This document shows positions 26,818 through 36,658 of a DNA stretch of 64,000 nucleotides, in pieces (the stretch's first letter is position 1; each line of letters begins with the position of its first letter). The DNA lies in contig NZ_CABEGA010000015.1 in the NCBI RefSeq assembly GCF_901521055.1, positions 1 through 64,000 on the forward strand, in the 5' to 3' direction. A program made the translations under genes and the position numbers. The notes under the pieces are model-generated. The model was not told the origin of the DNA, searched no databases, and saw nothing but the letters and a program-made list of their open reading frames with translations. This DNA comes from Cellulomonas hominis (GTDB lineage Bacteria; Actinomycetota; Actinomycetes; Actinomycetales; Cellulomonadaceae).

Positions 26818-27477
26818 ATGGTTACCCAGCAGAACGCGCGCCCCGTCACGGCGGTGCTCGGCACGAAGCTCGGTATGACGCAGGTCTGGGACGCCGATGG
26901 CCGTCTCGTCCCCGTCACCGTGGTCGCTGTCGGCACCAACGTCGTGACCCAGGTCCGCTCCGCTGAGGCTGACGGTTACTCCGCGATCCAGCTGGCCTAC
27001 GGCCAGATCGACCCGCGCAAGGTGACCAAGCCGCTGAAGGGCCACTTCGAGAAGGCGGGGGTCACCCCCCGTCGGCACGTGGCCGAGATCCGCACGTCCA
27101 ACGCCGCCGAGTTCACCCTCGGCCAGGAGATCACCGCGGAGGCCTTCGCGGCCGGCGCGCTGGTCGACGTGATCGGCACCACCAAGGGCAAGGGCACCGC
27201 CGGTGTCATGAAGCGCCACGGGTTCTCCGGCGTCGGCGCCTCGCACGGTGCGCACCGCAACCACCGCAAGCCGGGCTCGATCGGTGGCGCCTCGACGCCG
27301 TCGCGCGTGTTCAAGGGCGTGCGGATGGCCGGTCGCATGGGCCACGCCCGCCAGACCACCCAGAACCTGACCGTGCACTCGGTCGACGTCGAGAAGGGTC
27401 TGCTGCTGCTCAAGGGCGCGGTTCCCGGCCCGAAGCGTGGCGTCGTCGTCGTGCGTACCGCCGTGAAGGGGGCATGA
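26818..27477 (+). CDS. rplC: 50S ribosomal protein L3
   Basis: 219 aa. Early assembly protein whose loop reaches towards the peptidyl-transferase centre. Recognised by [12 protein letters not shown] at the N-terminus, [16 protein letters not shown] and [15 protein letters not shown] 26818 follows GGAAGGA. The stop lies 5 nt before the chosen rplD start. Confidence 0.97.
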   Translation: MVTQQNARPVTAVLGTKLGMTQVWDADGRLVPVTVVAVGTNVVTQVRSAEADGYSAIQLAYGQIDPRKVTKPLKGHFEKAGVTPRRHVAEIRTSNAAEFTLGQEITAEAFAAGALVDVIGTTKGKGTAGVMKRHGFSGVGASHGAHRNHRKPGSIGGASTPSRVFKGVRMAGRMGHARQTTQNLTVHSVDVEKGLLLLKGAVPGPKRGVVVVRTAVKGA

Positions 27478-27482
27478 ACCCC

Positions 27483-28175
27483 ATGTCCGAGACGCTGACC
27501 GTCGACGTCGTCGACACCACGGGCAAGAAGGCCGGCACGGCCGAGCTGCCCGGTGAGGTGTTCGACGCCCAGACGAACATCCCGCTGATCCACCAGGTCG
27601 TCGTGGCGCAGCTCGCCGCGGCGCGCCAGGGCACCCACGACACGAAGAACCGTGGCGAGGTCCGTGGTGGCGGCAAGAAGCCGTACAAGCAGAAGGGCAC
27701 CGGCCGCGCCCGTCAGGGCTCGACCCGTGCGCCGCAGTTCGCCGGTGGTGGCGTCGTCCACGGCCCCACCCCGCGTGACTACTCCCAGCGGACCCCGAAG
27801 AAGATGAAGGCCGCGGCGCTCCGCGGTGCTCTCTCGGACCGCGCCCGCGCAGGCCGCGTCCACGTCGTCACCGGCTTCGGTGTCAACGAGGCGCCCTCGA
27901 CCAAGGCCGCCGTGAGCGTGCTGGACCAGCTGTCCGGCCGCAAGCACGTGCTGGTCGTCGTCGAGCGTGCGGACGAGCTGGCGTGGAAGTCGCTGCGGAA
28001 CGTCGAGCGGGTCCACCTGCTCGTCGCCGACCAGCTCAACACCTACGACGTGCTCGTCTCCGACGACGTCGTGTTCACCCAGGGCGCGCTCGACTCGTTC
28101 CTCGCCGGTCCCGCCAAGGGCCGCACGGCGACCGCTGTCGCGACGTCGTCCGAGGTCGAGGAGGACGCCAAGTGA
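27483..28175 (+). CDS. rplD: 50S ribosomal protein L4
   Basis: 230 aa. Lines the exit tunnel; in E. coli it also represses the S10 operon. The core motif [19 protein letters not shown] is intact. ATG 27483 (MSETL) is preferred because GAAGGGGG (27465-27472) is 10 nt upstream; ATG 27474 would add three residues but leaves only 1 nt of spacing. The stop overlaps the rplW start by 4 nt, implying translational coupling. Confidence 0.95.
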   Translation: MSETLTVDVVDTTGKKAGTAELPGEVFDAQTNIPLIHQVVVAQLAAARQGTHDTKNRGEVRGGGKKPYKQKGTGRARQGSTRAPQFAGGGVVHGPTPRDYSQRTPKKMKAAALRGALSDRARAGRVHVVTGFGVNEAPSTKAAVSVLDQLSGRKHVLVVVERADELAWKSLRNVERVHLLVADQLNTYDVLVSDDVVFTQGALDSFLAGPAKGRTATAVATSSEVEEDAK

Positions 28176-28474
28176 CCACCGTCGTCAAGGACCCCCGCGA
28201 CATCCTGATCGCACCGGTCGTCTCGGAGAAGAGCTACGGGCTGCTCGACGAGGGCAAGTACACCTTCATCGTCGACCCGCGTGCGAACAAGACCGAGATC
28301 AAGATCGCCGTGGAGCAGGTCTTCGCGGTCAAGGTCGAGTCCGTGAACACGATCAACCGCAAGGGAAAGACGCGGCGGACGAAGTTCGGGATGGGCAAGC
28401 GCAAGGACACGAAGCGCGCGATCGTCACCCTCCGCGAGGGCACGATCGACATCTTCGGCGGACCGGTCGGCTGA
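28172..28474 (+). CDS. rplW: 50S ribosomal protein L23
   Basis: 100 aa. Sits at the tunnel exit and is a docking site for trigger factor and SRP. GTG 28172 overlaps the rplD stop (GTGA). Recognised by [26 protein letters not shown] and the C-terminal [16 protein letters not shown]. Typical length. Confidence 0.96.
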   Translation: MTTVVKDPRDILIAPVVSEKSYGLLDEGKYTFIVDPRANKTEIKIAVEQVFAVKVESVNTINRKGKTRRTKFGMGKRKDTKRAIVTLREGTIDIFGGPVG

Positions 28475-28508
28475 CCGGGTCCTGAGAGCAGATTGAGGAC
28501 AGATCCCC

Positions 28509-29345
<837 letters not shown>

Positions 29346-29360
29346 TAGGAGCCTAGCGAT

Positions 29361-29642
29361 ATGCCTCGCAGCCTGAAGAAGGGGCCCTTCGTCGACGGCC
29401 ACCTGCAGAAGAAGGTCGACGCACAGAACGCCAGCGGGTCCAAGAACGTCATCAAGACGTGGTCCCGCCGTTCGATGATCACGCCGGACTTCCTCGGCCA
29501 CACGTTCGCGGTGCACGACGGCCGCAAGCACACGCCGGTGTTCGTGACGGAGTCGATGGTCGGGCACAAGCTCGGCGAGTTCGCCCCGACGCGCACGTTC
29601 CGCGGCCACGAGAAGGACGACCGTAAGGGCCGTCGCCGCTGA
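29361..29642 (+). CDS. rpsS: 30S ribosomal protein S19
   Basis: 93 aa. Head protein contacting the A-site finger and S13. Recognised by [19 protein letters not shown] and [16 protein letters not shown]. Usual length for the family. It lies 15 nt after rplB, with TAGGAGCC as ribosome binding site. Confidence 0.97.
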   Translation: MPRSLKKGPFVDGHLQKKVDAQNASGSKNVIKTWSRRSMITPDFLGHTFAVHDGRKHTPVFVTESMVGHKLGEFAPTRTFRGHEKDDRKGRRR

Positions 29643-29698
29643 CCCCCGGGTCAGCCAGGCGACTGCCCTGACGGCAGAGACAAGAAGGCAGGACAGCA

Positions 29699-30064
29699 AT
29701 GGAAGCCAAGGCGAAGGCGCGGTTCGTCCGCGTCACGCCCCAGAAGGCCCGGCGCGTCGTGGACCTCATCCGTGGCAAGCAGGCCGGCGAGGCCGTGTCG
29801 ACGCTGAAGTTCGCGCCGCAGGCCGCGGGGGAGACGGTCCTCAAGGTCGTCGAGTCCGCGATCGCCAACGCCCGCGAGGGCGCCAAGCGTGCCGGTGAGC
29901 GCTTCGACGAGACCAACCTCTACGTCGCCGAGGCGTACGTGGACGAGGGTCCGACGCTCAAGCGGTTCCGCCCCCGGGCGCAGGGTCGTGCGAGCCAGAT
30001 CCTCAAGCGCACGAGCCACATCACCGTGGTCGTCGCCGAGCGTGAGACGAAGGGAAGGGCCTGA
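29699..30064 (+). CDS. rplV: 50S ribosomal protein L22
   Basis: 121 aa. Its beta-hairpin lines the exit tunnel (macrolide constriction). Recognised by [21 protein letters not shown] and the hairpin [16 protein letters not shown], which shows no macrolide-resistance type insertion. A 56-nt gap precedes it; rpsC follows after 2 nt. Confidence 0.97.
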   Translation: MEAKAKARFVRVTPQKARRVVDLIRGKQAGEAVSTLKFAPQAAGETVLKVVESAIANAREGAKRAGERFDETNLYVAEAYVDEGPTLKRFRPRAQGRASQILKRTSHITVVVAERETKGRA

Positions 30065-30066
30065 CA

Positions 30067-30912
30067 GTGGGACAGAAGGTCAACCCGCTCGGGTACCGCC
30101 TGGGCATCACGACCGATCACCGTTCGCGGTGGTTCGCCGACTCGACCAAGCCGGGTCAGCGGTACCGCGACTACGTCCGCGAGGACGTGCAGATCCGCAA
30201 GCTCATGAGCACCGGTCTCGAGCGCGCGGGCATCGCCAAGGTGGAGATCGAGCGGACGCGTGACCGCGTGCGCGTCGACATCCACACGGCGCGCCCGGGC
30301 ATCGTCATCGGTCGCCGTGGCGCCGAGGCGGACCGCATCCGTGGCGAGCTCGAGAAGCTCACGGGCAAGCAGGTCCAGCTGAACATCCTCGAGGTCAAGA
30401 ACGCCGAGATCGAGGCCCAGCTGGTCGCCCAGGGCATCGCCGAGCAGCTGGCGAGCCGCGTGTCCTTCCGTCGTGCGATGCGCAAGGGCATGCAGTCCGC
30501 GCAGCGCGCCGGCGCCAAGGGCATCCGCGTCCAGGTCTCCGGCCGCCTCGGTGGCGCGGAGATGAGCCGCACGGAGTTCTACCGCGAGGGCCGCGTGCCC
30601 CTGCACACGCTCCGCGCGAACATCGACTACGGCTTCTTCGAGGCCCGCACGACCTTCGGCCGCATCGGCGTGAAGGTCTGGGTCTACAAGGGCGACATGA
30701 CCGAGCGCGAGTTCGCTCGCGAGCAGGCCACCCAGGCCCCGCGCCAGAACCGCGGTCCGCGTGCGGACCGTGGCGGCGAGCGCGGCGGCGACCGTGGCCC
30801 GCGCGGCGGCGGCCGTCGGAACGAGCGGACCGAGGCCCCGGCCGAGGCGACCGCTGCTCCGGCTGCGGCCTCCGGCGAGACGACCGCTCCTGAGACCGGA
30901 ACGGAGGCCTGA
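30067..30912 (+). CDS. rpsC: 30S ribosomal protein S3, with long C-terminal tail
   Basis: 281 aa, against about 233 in E. coli. mRNA-entry-tunnel protein; the KH domain ([13 protein letters not shown]) and the NPLGYRLGI start are intact. From about residue 220 a tail rich in RG and GG dipeptides gives way to an Ala/Thr/Glu stretch. Such tails are common in actinobacteria, but this one has an RGG-like composition that could bind RNA. GTG 30067, 2 nt after rplV. Confidence 0.96.
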   Translation: MGQKVNPLGYRLGITTDHRSRWFADSTKPGQRYRDYVREDVQIRKLMSTGLERAGIAKVEIERTRDRVRVDIHTARPGIVIGRRGAEADRIRGELEKLTGKQVQLNILEVKNAEIEAQLVAQGIAEQLASRVSFRRAMRKGMQSAQRAGAKGIRVQVSGRLGGAEMSRTEFYREGRVPLHTLRANIDYGFFEARTTFGRIGVKVWVYKGDMTEREFAREQATQAPRQNRGPRADRGGERGGDRGPRGGGRRNERTEAPAEATAAPAAASGETTAPETGTEA

Positions 30913-30915
30913 GCC

Positions 30916-31332
30916 GTGCTGATCCCGCGCAGGCTGAAGCACCGCAAGCAGCACCACCCCGGGCGCTCCGGCGCCGCGACCGGTGGCACCGCGATCTCGT
31001 TCGGCGAGTACGGCATCCAGGCTCTCGAGCCCGCCTACGTCACGAACCGCCAGATCGAGGCTGCTCGTATCGCGATGACCCGCCACATCAAGCGTGGCGG
31101 CAAGGTCTGGATCAACATCTACCCGGACCGTCCGCTCACCAAGAAGCCCGCCGAGACCCGCATGGGTTCCGGTAAGGGTTCCCCGGAGTGGTGGATCGCC
31201 AACGTCAAGCCCGGCCGAGTGATGTTCGAGCTCGCCGGCGTCCCGGAGCCGCTGGCTCGCGAGGCCATGCGCCGCGCGCAGCACAAGCTCCCGATGAAGA
31301 CCCGTTTCGTGGTTCGCGAGGGTGGTAACTGA
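30916..31332 (+). CDS. rplP: 50S ribosomal protein L16
   Basis: 138 aa. Contacts A-site tRNA in the large subunit. Recognised by [18 protein letters not shown] and the [19 protein letters not shown] block. GTG 30916 starts 3 nt after rpsC; its stop overlaps the rpmC start by one base (TGATG). Confidence 0.97.
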   Translation: MLIPRRLKHRKQHHPGRSGAATGGTAISFGEYGIQALEPAYVTNRQIEAARIAMTRHIKRGGKVWINIYPDRPLTKKPAETRMGSGKGSPEWWIANVKPGRVMFELAGVPEPLAREAMRRAQHKLPMKTRFVVREGGN

Positions 31333-31571
31333 TGGCTATCGGCACCAAGGACCTGGCTCCCAGCGAGCTGGACGCCTTCGACGACGAGCGCCTCGTGGCC
31401 GAGCTGAAGAAGGCCAAGGAGGAGCTGTTCAACCTGCGCTTCCAGTCGGCCACCGGTCAGCTCGAGAGCCACGGCCGCCTCAAGGCCGTGCGTCGCGACA
31501 TCGCCCGGATCTACACGATCCTGCGCGAGCGCGAGCTCGGCATCCGGACCGCACCGAGTGCGAGCGAGTGA
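31332..31571 (+). CDS. rpmC: 50S ribosomal protein L29
   Basis: 79 aa. Small helical protein near the tunnel exit, part of the trigger factor/SRP docking area with L23. The family core ([20 protein letters not shown], then [15 protein letters not shown]) is clear. Short actinobacterial-style ends. Translation is coupled to rplP by a one-base overlap. Confidence 0.95.
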   Translation: MAIGTKDLAPSELDAFDDERLVAELKKAKEELFNLRFQSATGQLESHGRLKAVRRDIARIYTILRERELGIRTAPSASE

Positions 31572-31578
31572 GGACTCG

Positions 31579-31872
31579 ATGAGCGAGAACACCAACGAGG
31601 CCACCACCGCTGTTGCGGCGAGCCGTCCGTACCGCAAGACGCGGCGCGGCTACGTGGTCAGCGACAAGATGCAGAAGACCGTCGTGGTCGAGGTCGAGGA
31701 CCGGGTCAAGCACCCGCTCTACGGCAAGGTCATCCGGCGCACCAGCAAGGTCAAGGTCCACGACGAGGCCAGCACGGCCGGCGTCGGCGACCTCGTCCTC
31801 ATCATGGAGACCCGCCCGCTGTCCGCGACCAAGCGGTGGCGCGTGGTGGAGATCCTCGAGAAGGCGAAGTAA
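31579..31872 (+). CDS. rpsQ: 30S ribosomal protein S17
   Basis: 97 aa. OB-fold protein that binds 16S rRNA early in assembly. ATG 31579 (MSENTNEA) follows the rpmC stop by 7 nt, with GAGGAC upstream. About 15 polar residues precede the core ([21 protein letters not shown]), as in other high-GC Gram-positives. Last gene before an 81-nt gap. Confidence 0.95.
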   Translation: MSENTNEATTAVAASRPYRKTRRGYVVSDKMQKTVVVEVEDRVKHPLYGKVIRRTSKVKVHDEASTAGVGDLVLIMETRPLSATKRWRVVEILEKAK

Positions 31873-31895
31873 GCCGCGCCCTCTTCGGCCATATT

Positions 31896-31931
31896 CCGTT
31901 CGGCCAGGCTCGCCCTCGCGGTGAGAACCGG
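31896..31931 (+). promoter_or_regulatory. Hairpin upstream of rplN, shared with rpoC
   Basis: CCGTTC (31896-31901) can pair with GAACCGG (31925-31931). The flanking bases, including ATTCCGTTC and GAGAACCGGCA, match 15461-15497 upstream of rpoC. No -10/-35 is apparent, so it is more likely an RNA-level element than a promoter. Confidence 0.4.
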
Positions 31932-31953
31932 CAGACGACAGGAGTTGAAGTAG

Positions 31954-32322
31954 ATGATTCAGCAGGAGTCGCGACTTCGGGTCGCCGACAACACGGGTGC
32001 GAAGGAGATCCTCTGCATCCGTGTGCTCGGTGGTTCGGGCCGTCGCTACGCCGGTATCGGTGACGTCATCGTCGCCACCGTCAAGGACGCCATCCCCGGC
32101 GGCAACGTCAAGAAGGGCGACGTCGTCAAGGCCGTCGTCGTGCGCACCCGCAAGGAGCGCCGGCGCGTGGACGGCTCGTACATCAAGTTCGACGAGAACG
32201 CCGCGGTGATCCTCCGCAACGACGGCGAGCCGCGCGGGACCCGCATCTTCGGTCCCGTGGGCCGCGAGCTGCGCGACAAGAAGTTCATGAAGATCATCTC
32301 GCTGGCTCCGGAGGTGCTCTGA
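31954..32322 (+). CDS. rplN: 50S ribosomal protein L14
   Basis: 122 aa, the exact family length. Interacts with 16S rRNA in an inter-subunit bridge and is the binding site of the silencing factor RsfS. Recognised by [18 protein letters not shown] and the FDENAAVIL motif. ATG 31954 is preceded by AGGAGTTGAAGTAG. First gene of the spc block; rplX follows after 2 nt. Confidence 0.97.
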   Translation: MIQQESRLRVADNTGAKEILCIRVLGGSGRRYAGIGDVIVATVKDAIPGGNVKKGDVVKAVVVRTRKERRRVDGSYIKFDENAAVILRNDGEPRGTRIFGPVGRELRDKKFMKIISLAPEVL

Positions 32323-32324
32323 CC

Positions 32325-32672
32325 ATGGCGAAGATCAAGAAGGGCGACCTCGTGGTCGTCATCTCCGGCTCCCGCAAGGACCGGGGCAAGCAGGGGCGCG
32401 TGCTCGAGGTGCTCGCCGACCGTGACCGCGTGCTGGTCGAGGGCATCCACCGGGTGACCAAGCACACGAAGGTCGGCCAGAGCCAGCGCGGTTCCCGCAC
32501 GGGTGGCATCGAGACCGTCGAGGCCCCCATCCACGTCAGCAACGTGATGCTGGTGGACCCGGAGACCAAGCGTGGCACCCGGGTCGGCTACCGCACCGAG
32601 CAGGTCGAGCGTGACGGCCGGACCCGCACCGTTCGGGTCCGCGTCGCCAAGCGCTCCGGTAAGGACATCTGA
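32325..32672 (+). CDS. rplX: 50S ribosomal protein L24
   Basis: 115 aa. Assembly initiator of the large subunit. A KOW-type start ([22 protein letters not shown]) is clear, then [12 protein letters not shown]. Normal length. The stop overlaps the rplE start by one base. Confidence 0.97.
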   Translation: MAKIKKGDLVVVISGSRKDRGKQGRVLEVLADRDRVLVEGIHRVTKHTKVGQSQRGSRTGGIETVEAPIHVSNVMLVDPETKRGTRVGYRTEQVERDGRTRTVRVRVAKRSGKDI

Positions 32673-33250
32673 TGACCGCCATCGACGAGACCACCCGGTC
32701 CTACCCGATGCCGCGCCTCAAGGTGCGGTACAACGACGCGATCCGTGGGGCGCTCCGCGAGGAGTTCCAGCACGAGAACGTCAACCAGGTCGCGCGCCTC
32801 GTGAAGGTCGTCGTGAACATGGGTGTCGGTGACGCGGCCAAGGACTCCAAGCTGATCGAGGGCGCCATCCGCGACCTCCAGCAGATCACGGGTCAGAAGC
32901 CGCAGGTCACCAAGGCCCGGAAGTCCATCGCGCAGTTCAAGCTGCGTGAGGGCATGCCGATCGGCGCGCACGTCACGCTGCGCGGCGACCGTGCGTGGGA
33001 GTTCCTGGACCGCCTGCTGTCGACCGCGCTGCCGCGCATCCGCGACTTCCGCGGGCTGTCGCCCAAGCAGTTCGACGGCCACGGCAACTACACCTTCGGT
33101 CTGACCGAGCAGTCGATGTTCCACGAGATCGACCAGGACAAGATCGACCGGGTCCGCGGCATGGACATCACGGTGGTCACCACCGCCACGACAGACGCGG
33201 AGGGCCGGGCGCTGCTGAAGCACCTGGGCTTCCCCTTCCAGGAGGCATGA
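32672..33250 (+). CDS. rplE: 50S ribosomal protein L5
   Basis: 192 aa. Central protuberance protein binding 5S rRNA and P-site tRNA. Recognised by [27 protein letters not shown], and the [16 protein letters not shown] block. A short N-terminal extension ([13 protein letters not shown]) precedes the usual start of the fold. ATG 32672 overlaps the rplX stop. Confidence 0.97.
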   Translation: MTAIDETTRSYPMPRLKVRYNDAIRGALREEFQHENVNQVARLVKVVVNMGVGDAAKDSKLIEGAIRDLQQITGQKPQVTKARKSIAQFKLREGMPIGAHVTLRGDRAWEFLDRLLSTALPRIRDFRGLSPKQFDGHGNYTFGLTEQSMFHEIDQDKIDRVRGMDITVVTTATTDAEGRALLKHLGFPFQEA

Positions 33251-33252
33251 GC

Positions 33253-33438
33253 ATGGCGAAGACCGCCCTGATCAACAAGGCCGCCGGCAAGCAGAAGTTC
33301 GCCGTCCGCGCCTACACCCGGTGCCAGCGGTGCGGGCGTCCGCACTCCGTGTACCGCAAGTTCGGCCTGTGCCGGATCTGCGTGCGGGAGATGGCCCACG
33401 CGGGCCAGCTCCCCGGTGTGACCAAGAGCAGCTGGTAA
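33253..33438 (+). CDS. rpsN: 30S ribosomal protein S14, zinc type (S14Z)
   Basis: 61 aa. Short zinc-binding form of S14. Four cysteines in CQRCGRPH...CRICVRE make the zinc site. ATG 33253 is preferred over ATG 33247 because GGAGG (33241-33245) is then 7 nt away and the length equals the standard 61 residues. Actinobacteria often carry a second, zinc-free S14 for zinc starvation; none is present in this window. Confidence 0.95.
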   Translation: MAKTALINKAAGKQKFAVRAYTRCQRCGRPHSVYRKFGLCRICVREMAHAGQLPGVTKSSW

Positions 33439-33461
33439 ATAACGACGTCGTAGGTCCGCGA

Positions 33462-33498
33462 CCGCCCGTCCTGACGGACGGGCGGCGTGGAAACCACG
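33462..33498 (+). promoter_or_regulatory. Double hairpin between rpsN and rpsH
   Basis: A perfect 10-bp stem (33462-33471 with 33476-33485, loop TGAC) is followed at once by a second hairpin, CGTGG-AAA-CCACG (33486-33498). Candidate attenuator or RNA-processing site; S8 is the spc operon regulator in E. coli, but its binding-site consensus cannot be shown here. Confidence 0.5.
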
Positions 33499-33520
33499 GC
33501 GAGGAAGGGCGATAGCCCCC

Positions 33521-33919
33521 ATGACGATGACCGACCCGATCGCAGACTTCCTGACGCGTCTGCGCAACGCGAACTCGGCGCACCACGACTCGGTGACCAT
33601 CCCGTACTCGAAGCTGAAGTCGCACATCGCCGAGATCCTCCAGGCGGAGGGTTACATCTCCGGCTGGACCGTCGAGGACGCCCGTGTGGGCAAGAGCCTC
33701 GTGGTCGAGCTGAAGTACGGCCCCAGCCGCGAGCGTGCGCTCGCCGGCATCAAGCGCGTGTCGAAGCCCGGTCTGCGGGTCTACGCGAAGTCGACCAACC
33801 TGCCGAAGGTCCTCGGCGGCCTGGGCGTGGCGATCCTGTCCACGTCCTCGGGTCTCCTGACGGACAAGCAGGCCGCCAAGAAGGGCGTGGGTGGGGAAGT
33901 CCTCGCCTACGTCTGGTAA
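33521..33919 (+). CDS. rpsH: 30S ribosomal protein S8
   Basis: 132 aa, standard. Binds the central domain of 16S rRNA. Recognised by [29 protein letters not shown] and the C-terminal [29 protein letters not shown] 33521 has GAGGAAGGG upstream. A double hairpin lies in the 82-nt gap before it. Confidence 0.97.
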   Translation: MTMTDPIADFLTRLRNANSAHHDSVTIPYSKLKSHIAEILQAEGYISGWTVEDARVGKSLVVELKYGPSRERALAGIKRVSKPGLRVYAKSTNLPKVLGGLGVAILSTSSGLLTDKQAAKKGVGGEVLAYVW

Positions 33920-33944
33920 GTCCGAGACGGAAAGGAGCTAGCCC

Positions 33945-34481
33945 ATGTCTCGTATCGGCAGAATCCCCGTCCCGGTCCCGGCCGGGGTCGACGTGTCCAT
34001 CAACGGTGCCGTCGTGACGGTCAAGGGTCCCAAGGGCACCCTGACGCACACGGTCCCGTCGCCCATCGAGGTCGCGCGCGACGGCGAGGACCTCGTGGTC
34101 ACCCGCCCGAACGACGAGCGCCTCTCGCGGTCGCTGCACGGCCTCACGCGCACGCTGCTCGCCAACCTCGTGACCGGCGTGACCGCCGGCTACGAGAAGA
34201 AGCTGGAGATCGTCGGCACCGGTTACCGCGTGACGGCCAAGGGTGACGCGCTCGAGTTCGCGCTCGGCTTCAGCCACCCGGTGTCCGTGACGCCGCCCTC
34301 CGGCATCAGCTTCGCCGTCGAGAGCCCCACGCGGTTCTCGGTGGCCGGCATCGACAAGCAGCAGGTGGGCGAGGTCGCCGCCAACATCCGCAAGATCCGC
34401 AAGCCTGAGCCGTACAAGGGCAAGGGTGTGCGTTACGCGGGCGAGAACGTCCGCCGCAAGGTCGGAAAGGCTGGTAAGTAG
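33945..34481 (+). CDS. rplF: 50S ribosomal protein L6
   Basis: 178 aa. Located near the GTPase-associated centre. Recognised by [23 protein letters not shown] and the C-terminal [13 protein letters not shown] block. 25 nt after rpsH, with GGAAAGGAG; 2 nt before rplR. Confidence 0.97.
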   Translation: MSRIGRIPVPVPAGVDVSINGAVVTVKGPKGTLTHTVPSPIEVARDGEDLVVTRPNDERLSRSLHGLTRTLLANLVTGVTAGYEKKLEIVGTGYRVTAKGDALEFALGFSHPVSVTPPSGISFAVESPTRFSVAGIDKQQVGEVAANIRKIRKPEPYKGKGVRYAGENVRRKVGKAGK

Positions 34482-34483
34482 CC

Positions 34484-34855
34484 ATGGCGATCACGGTTAT
34501 GGGCAAGGGCAAGTTCAAGGCCCGCAAGCGTCGCCACCTCCGGCTGCGCAAGAAGGTCGCCGGCACCGCTGCGCGTCCGCGCCTGGTGGTCACCCGGTCG
34601 AACCGGAACCTCGTGGCGCAGGTCGTCGACGACGCCGTGGGTCGCACCCTGGTGTCGGCCTCGACGCTCGAGGCCGACCTGCGTGGCGGCGAGGGCGACA
34701 AGACGGCGAAGGCGCGTCGCGTCGGCGAGCTGATCGCCGAGCGTGCCAAGGCGGCCGGCATCGACGCGGTGGTCTTCGACCGCGGCGGCAACAAGTACCA
34801 CGGCCGGGTGGCTGCGGTCGCAGACGGGGCCCGCGAAGGCGGTCTCGCGCTGTGA
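34484..34855 (+). CDS. rplR: 50S ribosomal protein L18
   Basis: 123 aa. 5S rRNA-binding protein of the central protuberance. Recognised by [20 protein letters not shown], the SASTLE segment and [14 protein letters not shown]. Start ATG 34484. About 40 nt separate it from rpsE. Confidence 0.97.
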   Translation: MAITVMGKGKFKARKRRHLRLRKKVAGTAARPRLVVTRSNRNLVAQVVDDAVGRTLVSASTLEADLRGGEGDKTAKARRVGELIAERAKAAGIDAVVFDRGGNKYHGRVAAVADGAREGGLAL

Positions 34856-34895
34856 CGACGTCGACCATCCCCGCATCGAAGAAGAGGATCCACTG

Positions 34896-35531
34896 ATGGC
34901 TGCTCCTCAGCGCAGCAACACGGGCGCTCCCCAGGGCGGCGGTGACCGCCGCGACGGTGGTCGCCGCGACGGTCGCCGGGGCGACGCCGCAGAGAAGAGC
35001 GCGTTCCTGGAGCGCGTCGTGTCCATCAACCGCGTCGCCAAGGTCGTCAAGGGCGGTCGCCGGTTCAGCTTCACCGCCCTGGTCGTCGTCGGTGACGGCG
35101 ACGGCACGGTCGGTGTCGGCTACGGCAAGGCCAAGGAGGTGCCCGCCGCGATCGCGAAGGGTGTCGAGGAGGCGAAGAAGAACTTCTTCCGCGTCCCCCG
35201 CATCCAGGGCACCATCCCGCACCCCATCCAGGGTGAGGCCGCTGCCGGCGTCGTGTTCCTGCGTCCCGCGTCGCCGGGTACCGGTGTGATCGCCGGTGGT
35301 CCGGTGCGTGCGGTGCTGGAGTGCGCCGGCGTCCACGACATCCTGTCGAAGTCCCTGGGCTCCTCCAACGCCATCAACATCGTGCACGCCACGGTGGCGG
35401 CGCTGCAGGGCCTCGAGGAGCCGGCCGCCGTGGCCGCGCGCCGTGGCCTGCCGCTCGAGCACGTCGCCCCGGCGTCGCTGCTCAAGGCGCAGGCGGCGGG
35501 CCGCCCGTCGGCAGAGAAGGTGGGTGCCTGA
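34896..35531 (+). CDS. rpsE: 30S ribosomal protein S5
   Basis: 211 aa. Fidelity protein at the mRNA entrance. Residues 1-30 are a Gly/Arg/Asp-rich extension before the core, which starts at [31 protein letters not shown] and the [15 protein letters not shown] block follow. ATG 34896 is preceded by GAAGAGGATC. The stop overlaps the rpmD start by one base. Confidence 0.96.
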   Translation: MAAPQRSNTGAPQGGGDRRDGGRRDGRRGDAAEKSAFLERVVSINRVAKVVKGGRRFSFTALVVVGDGDGTVGVGYGKAKEVPAAIAKGVEEAKKNFFRVPRIQGTIPHPIQGEAAAGVVFLRPASPGTGVIAGGPVRAVLECAGVHDILSKSLGSSNAINIVHATVAALQGLEEPAAVAARRGLPLEHVAPASLLKAQAAGRPSAEKVGA

Positions 35532-35713
35532 TGGCCCGCCTGAAGGTGACCCAGACCAAGTCCGCCATCGGCGGCAAGCAGAACCAGCGCGACACGCTGC
35601 GCACCCTGGGCCTGAAGCGGATCGGCGACGTCGTCGTCAAGGAGGACCGCCCTGAGATCCGCGGCATGGTCAACACGGTGACGCACCTCGTCGCGGTCGA
35701 GGAGGTGGAGTGA
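35531..35713 (+). CDS. rpmD: 50S ribosomal protein L30
   Basis: 60 aa, the standard bacterial length. Recognised by [24 protein letters not shown] split across the N-terminus, then GLKRIGD and MVNTVTHLV. Coupled to rpsE by a one-base overlap (TGATG) and followed 2 nt later by rplO. Confidence 0.96.
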   Translation: MARLKVTQTKSAIGGKQNQRDTLRTLGLKRIGDVVVKEDRPEIRGMVNTVTHLVAVEEVE

Positions 35714-35715
35714 CG

Positions 35716-36417
35716 ATGGCGGAGAAGGAGACCGACAAGGTCGAGGAGACCGCTGCCGCGGCTCCCAAGGCGACCCGCGCCAAGAAGGCGGCGACCACCG
35801 AGTCCGCCGCCGAGAAGCCGGCCGCCAAGAAGCCCGCCGCCCGCACCACCAAGGCCAAGGCCGAGGCGGCTGCGGCGGCGGAGGAGAAGCCCGCTGCCAA
35901 GGCGAAGGCCCCGGCGAAGGCTGCTCCGAAGGCCGAGCCGAAGGCCAAGGCCGAGGCTGCGCAGACCGGCGCCGGTGGCACCCTCAAGGTGCACCACCTG
36001 CGTCCCGCGCCGGGCGCCAAGACCGCCAAGACCCGCGTGGGTCGTGGTGAGGCGTCCAAGGGCAAGACGGCCGGTCGCGGTACCAAGGGCACCAAGGCCC
36101 GGTACCAGGTCTCGGCCGGCTTCGAGGGCGGGCAGATGCCGCTGCACATGCGGCTGCCGAAGCTCCGCGGCTTCAAGAACCCGTTCCGGGTCGAGTACCA
36201 GGTGGTCAACCTGGACAAGCTGTCCTCGCTGTACCCCGAGGGTGGCGACGTCACGGTGGCCGACCTGGTCGAGAAGGGTGCCGTCCGCAAGGGCGCCCCG
36301 GTGAAGGTGCTCGGCACCGGCGAGCTCACGGTCAAGCTGACCGTGGCCGTCGACGCGTACTCCGGCTCCGCCAAGGAGAAGATCCTGGCGGCCGGCGGCA
36401 GCGTCGCGCAGGACTGA
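35716..36417 (+). CDS. rplO: 50S ribosomal protein L15 with Lys/Ala-rich N-terminal extension
   Basis: 233 aa, against about 145-150 for typical L15. The canonical fold starts near residue 88 ([15 protein letters not shown]) and has the usual [17 protein letters not shown] and [16 protein letters not shown] motifs. Residues 1-85 form a low-complexity Ala/Lys/Pro/Glu tail resembling linker-histone tails. ATG 35716 is chosen because GGAGGTGGAG lies 5-14 nt upstream; GTG 35710 would add two residues. The extension is in frame, in the same codon style as its neighbours, and starts right after the rpmD stop, so it is probably translated. Confidence 0.9.
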   Translation: MAEKETDKVEETAAAAPKATRAKKAATTESAAEKPAAKKPAARTTKAKAEAAAAAEEKPAAKAKAPAKAAPKAEPKAKAEAAQTGAGGTLKVHHLRPAPGAKTAKTRVGRGEASKGKTAGRGTKGTKARYQVSAGFEGGQMPLHMRLPKLRGFKNPFRVEYQVVNLDKLSSLYPEGGDVTVADLVEKGAVRKGAPVKVLGTGELTVKLTVAVDAYSGSAKEKILAAGGSVAQD

Positions 36418-36424
36418 TCCCTCG

Positions 36425-36467
36425 GAACGGGGTCGGCGGAGGCACCACGCCCCTGCCGGCCCCGTTC
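36425..36467 (+). terminator. Terminator after rplO
   Basis: A 13-bp stem (36425-36437 with 36455-36467) containing one G-T wobble, starting 8 nt after the rplO stop. It suggests that secY-adk-map is at least partly transcribed separately. Confidence 0.7.
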
Positions 36468-36554
36468 TGCATCTCCACCCGGGGCGGGACCGCCCGTCCG
36501 GGTTCCACGAGGCCGCCGCGCCCGGGCCGTGCCCGAAGGATCGGCGAAGTCGGT

Positions 36555-36560
36555 TAGGGT
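36555..36560 (+). promoter_or_regulatory. Candidate secY promoter (-10 box)
   Basis: TAGGGT at 36555-36560 is a typical actinobacterial -10. No convincing -35 is seen. It lies between the rplO terminator and the secY ribosome binding site and would give a leader of about 90 nt. Confidence 0.45.
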
Positions 36561-36658
36561 TCCGCAGGGCGACGGACGGGCACCGCCCGCCGGACGAGGC
36601 CGGGCCCCGGGCGCCCGACCGGTAGACGACATCCCGCTTCGGCGGAGCAGGAGGACAC

